A stretch of DNA of 64,000 bases from Chthonobacter albigriseus (GTDB taxonomy: Bacteria; Pseudomonadota; Alphaproteobacteria; Rhizobiales; Pleomorphomonadaceae): NCBI RefSeq assembly GCF_013839445.1, contig NZ_JACDIT010000001.1, positions 310,001-374,000 of the forward strand, read 5' to 3'. Both the position numbers and the translations under genes were made by a program. Of the stretch, positions 63,640 to 64,000 are shown piece after piece. Numbering within the stretch: position 1 is the stretch's first letter; every line of letters begins with the position of its first letter. The notes beneath the pieces were generated by a model, which was not told where the DNA came from, searched no databases, and worked only from the letters and a program-made list of their open reading frames with translations.

Positions 63640-64000
63640 ATGGCGACGACGATAGGACCTGAACTCGTGGCGGTGCTGCCTCGGTTGCGGCGCTATGCGC
63701 TGGCGCTGTGCCGCTCGCCGGTGCAGGCGGACGACCTGGTGCAGAGCGCGTGCGTGCGGGCGTTGACGAACCCGGACGGCTGGACGCCGGGGACGCGGTT
63801 CGACGCCTGGATGTTCAGGATCCTCAGGAACCACTGGATCGACGGCCTCCGGAAGGCGCGGGTCGAGGGGATTTCGGAGGATCTGGATGCGAGGGACGAC
63901 CTGGTCGGGGACAGCGGAGACGCCGCGATGGGCAAGCTGGACCTTGAGGATGTGAAGCGGGCGATCGACCAGCTGCCGGCCGATCAGAGGGATGTCCTGG
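63640..64000 (+). CDS. ECF-family RNA polymerase sigma factor, 3' end outside window
   Basis: The first 120 codons of a sigma-70 family ECF factor; the frame is open to the window edge. Region 2 is visible: LPRLRRYALALCRSPVQADDLVQSACVRALTNP and FDAWMFRILRNHWIDGLRKAR. The start of region 4 follows as VKRAIDQLPADQRDVL. ATG 63640 gives the typical N-terminus. It is divergent from the S8 protease gene with about 245 bp between. An anti-sigma factor would be expected downstream, outside the window. Confidence 0.93.
   Translation, partial: MATTIGPELVAVLPRLRRYALALCRSPVQADDLVQSACVRALTNPDGWTPGTRFDAWMFRILRNHWIDGLRKARVEGISEDLDARDDLVGDSGDAAMGKLDLEDVKRAIDQLPADQRDVL

Overview
This is a 64 kb, GC-rich chromosomal window from an alphaproteobacterium, most likely of the order Hyphomicrobiales (Rhizobiales). 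The evidence is a tRNA-His without the extra 5' G and with A73, a DUF2849-cysI-cysH-DUF934 sulfur cluster, a UPF0314/DUF2585 gene, paired phasins, a CbrA/PdhS-like giant sensor kinase and a single-domain XylG. I cannot place it to genus. I see no insertion sequence, integrase, CRISPR array, rRNA operon or origin. The window looks like ordinary core and metabolic chromosome, dominated by nutrient uptake.

Layout. 0-2.2 kb: nucleoside/deoxyribose catabolism (aldehyde dehydrogenase cut by the window edge, deoC). 2.3-4.6 kb: a three-gene phospholipid module (CDP-alcohol phosphotransferase, acyltransferase, CdsA-like cytidylyltransferase). 5-8 kb: an OmpR-type response regulator overlapping a hybrid histidine kinase. 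8.5-13.6 kb: the branched-chain amino-acid importer livKHMGF, divergent from an HTH regulator. 14.7-17.1 kb: methylthioribose salvage (mtnK-mtnA). 17-19.4 kb: small unknown genes, a hydroxypyruvate-isomerase-like gene and tRNA-His. 19.6-20.7 kb: two phasins. 21-25.2 kb: a 1425-residue multi-PAS kinase. 25.5-28.4 kb: fbpAB iron uptake. 28.4-39.6 kb: a large polyamine locus with potFGHI uptake, two glutamine-synthetase-like enzymes, a GntR repressor, an aminotransferase and a gamma-glutamylputrescine-type oxidase. 39.6-44.1 kb: a BLUF-like protein and the assimilatory sulfur genes with a ferredoxin. 44.1-49.7 kb: small conserved genes and an RND efflux pair. 49.7-53.3 kb: a polar amino-acid importer without ATPase, and a Na/Pi cotransporter. 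53.3-57.7 kb: a ROK regulator, di-heme peroxidase-like protein and CRTAC1-like protein that look like one operon, divergent from xylFHG (58-61.5 kb). 61.6-64 kb: a subtilisin-like protease divergent from an ECF sigma factor cut by the window edge.

How the parts work together. The polyamine genes form a visible regulon. The same 12-bp dyad TTGTGATCACAA lies in the gap upstream of the GntR gene, where it is shared with the divergent first synthetase, and again upstream of the second synthetase. In both places it overlaps the likely -10 with a 17-nt spacer. Similar reading of intergenic DNA gives candidate operators for the phasin gene (PhaR-type CTGC-N3-GCAG), livK and xylF. In three importers (liv, pot, xyl) a strong hairpin follows the binding-protein gene and precedes the membrane genes, as expected if binding protein is made in excess.

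The least conventional items are the ROK/di-heme/CRTAC1 operon facing xylFHG, a BLUF protein in which the flavin-contacting Gln is Gly, a CDP-alcohol phosphotransferase with two motif Asp replaced by Asn beside its own acyltransferase and cytidylyltransferase, and the very acidic linkers of the giant kinase. Functions are inferred from motifs and family knowledge recalled without database searches.
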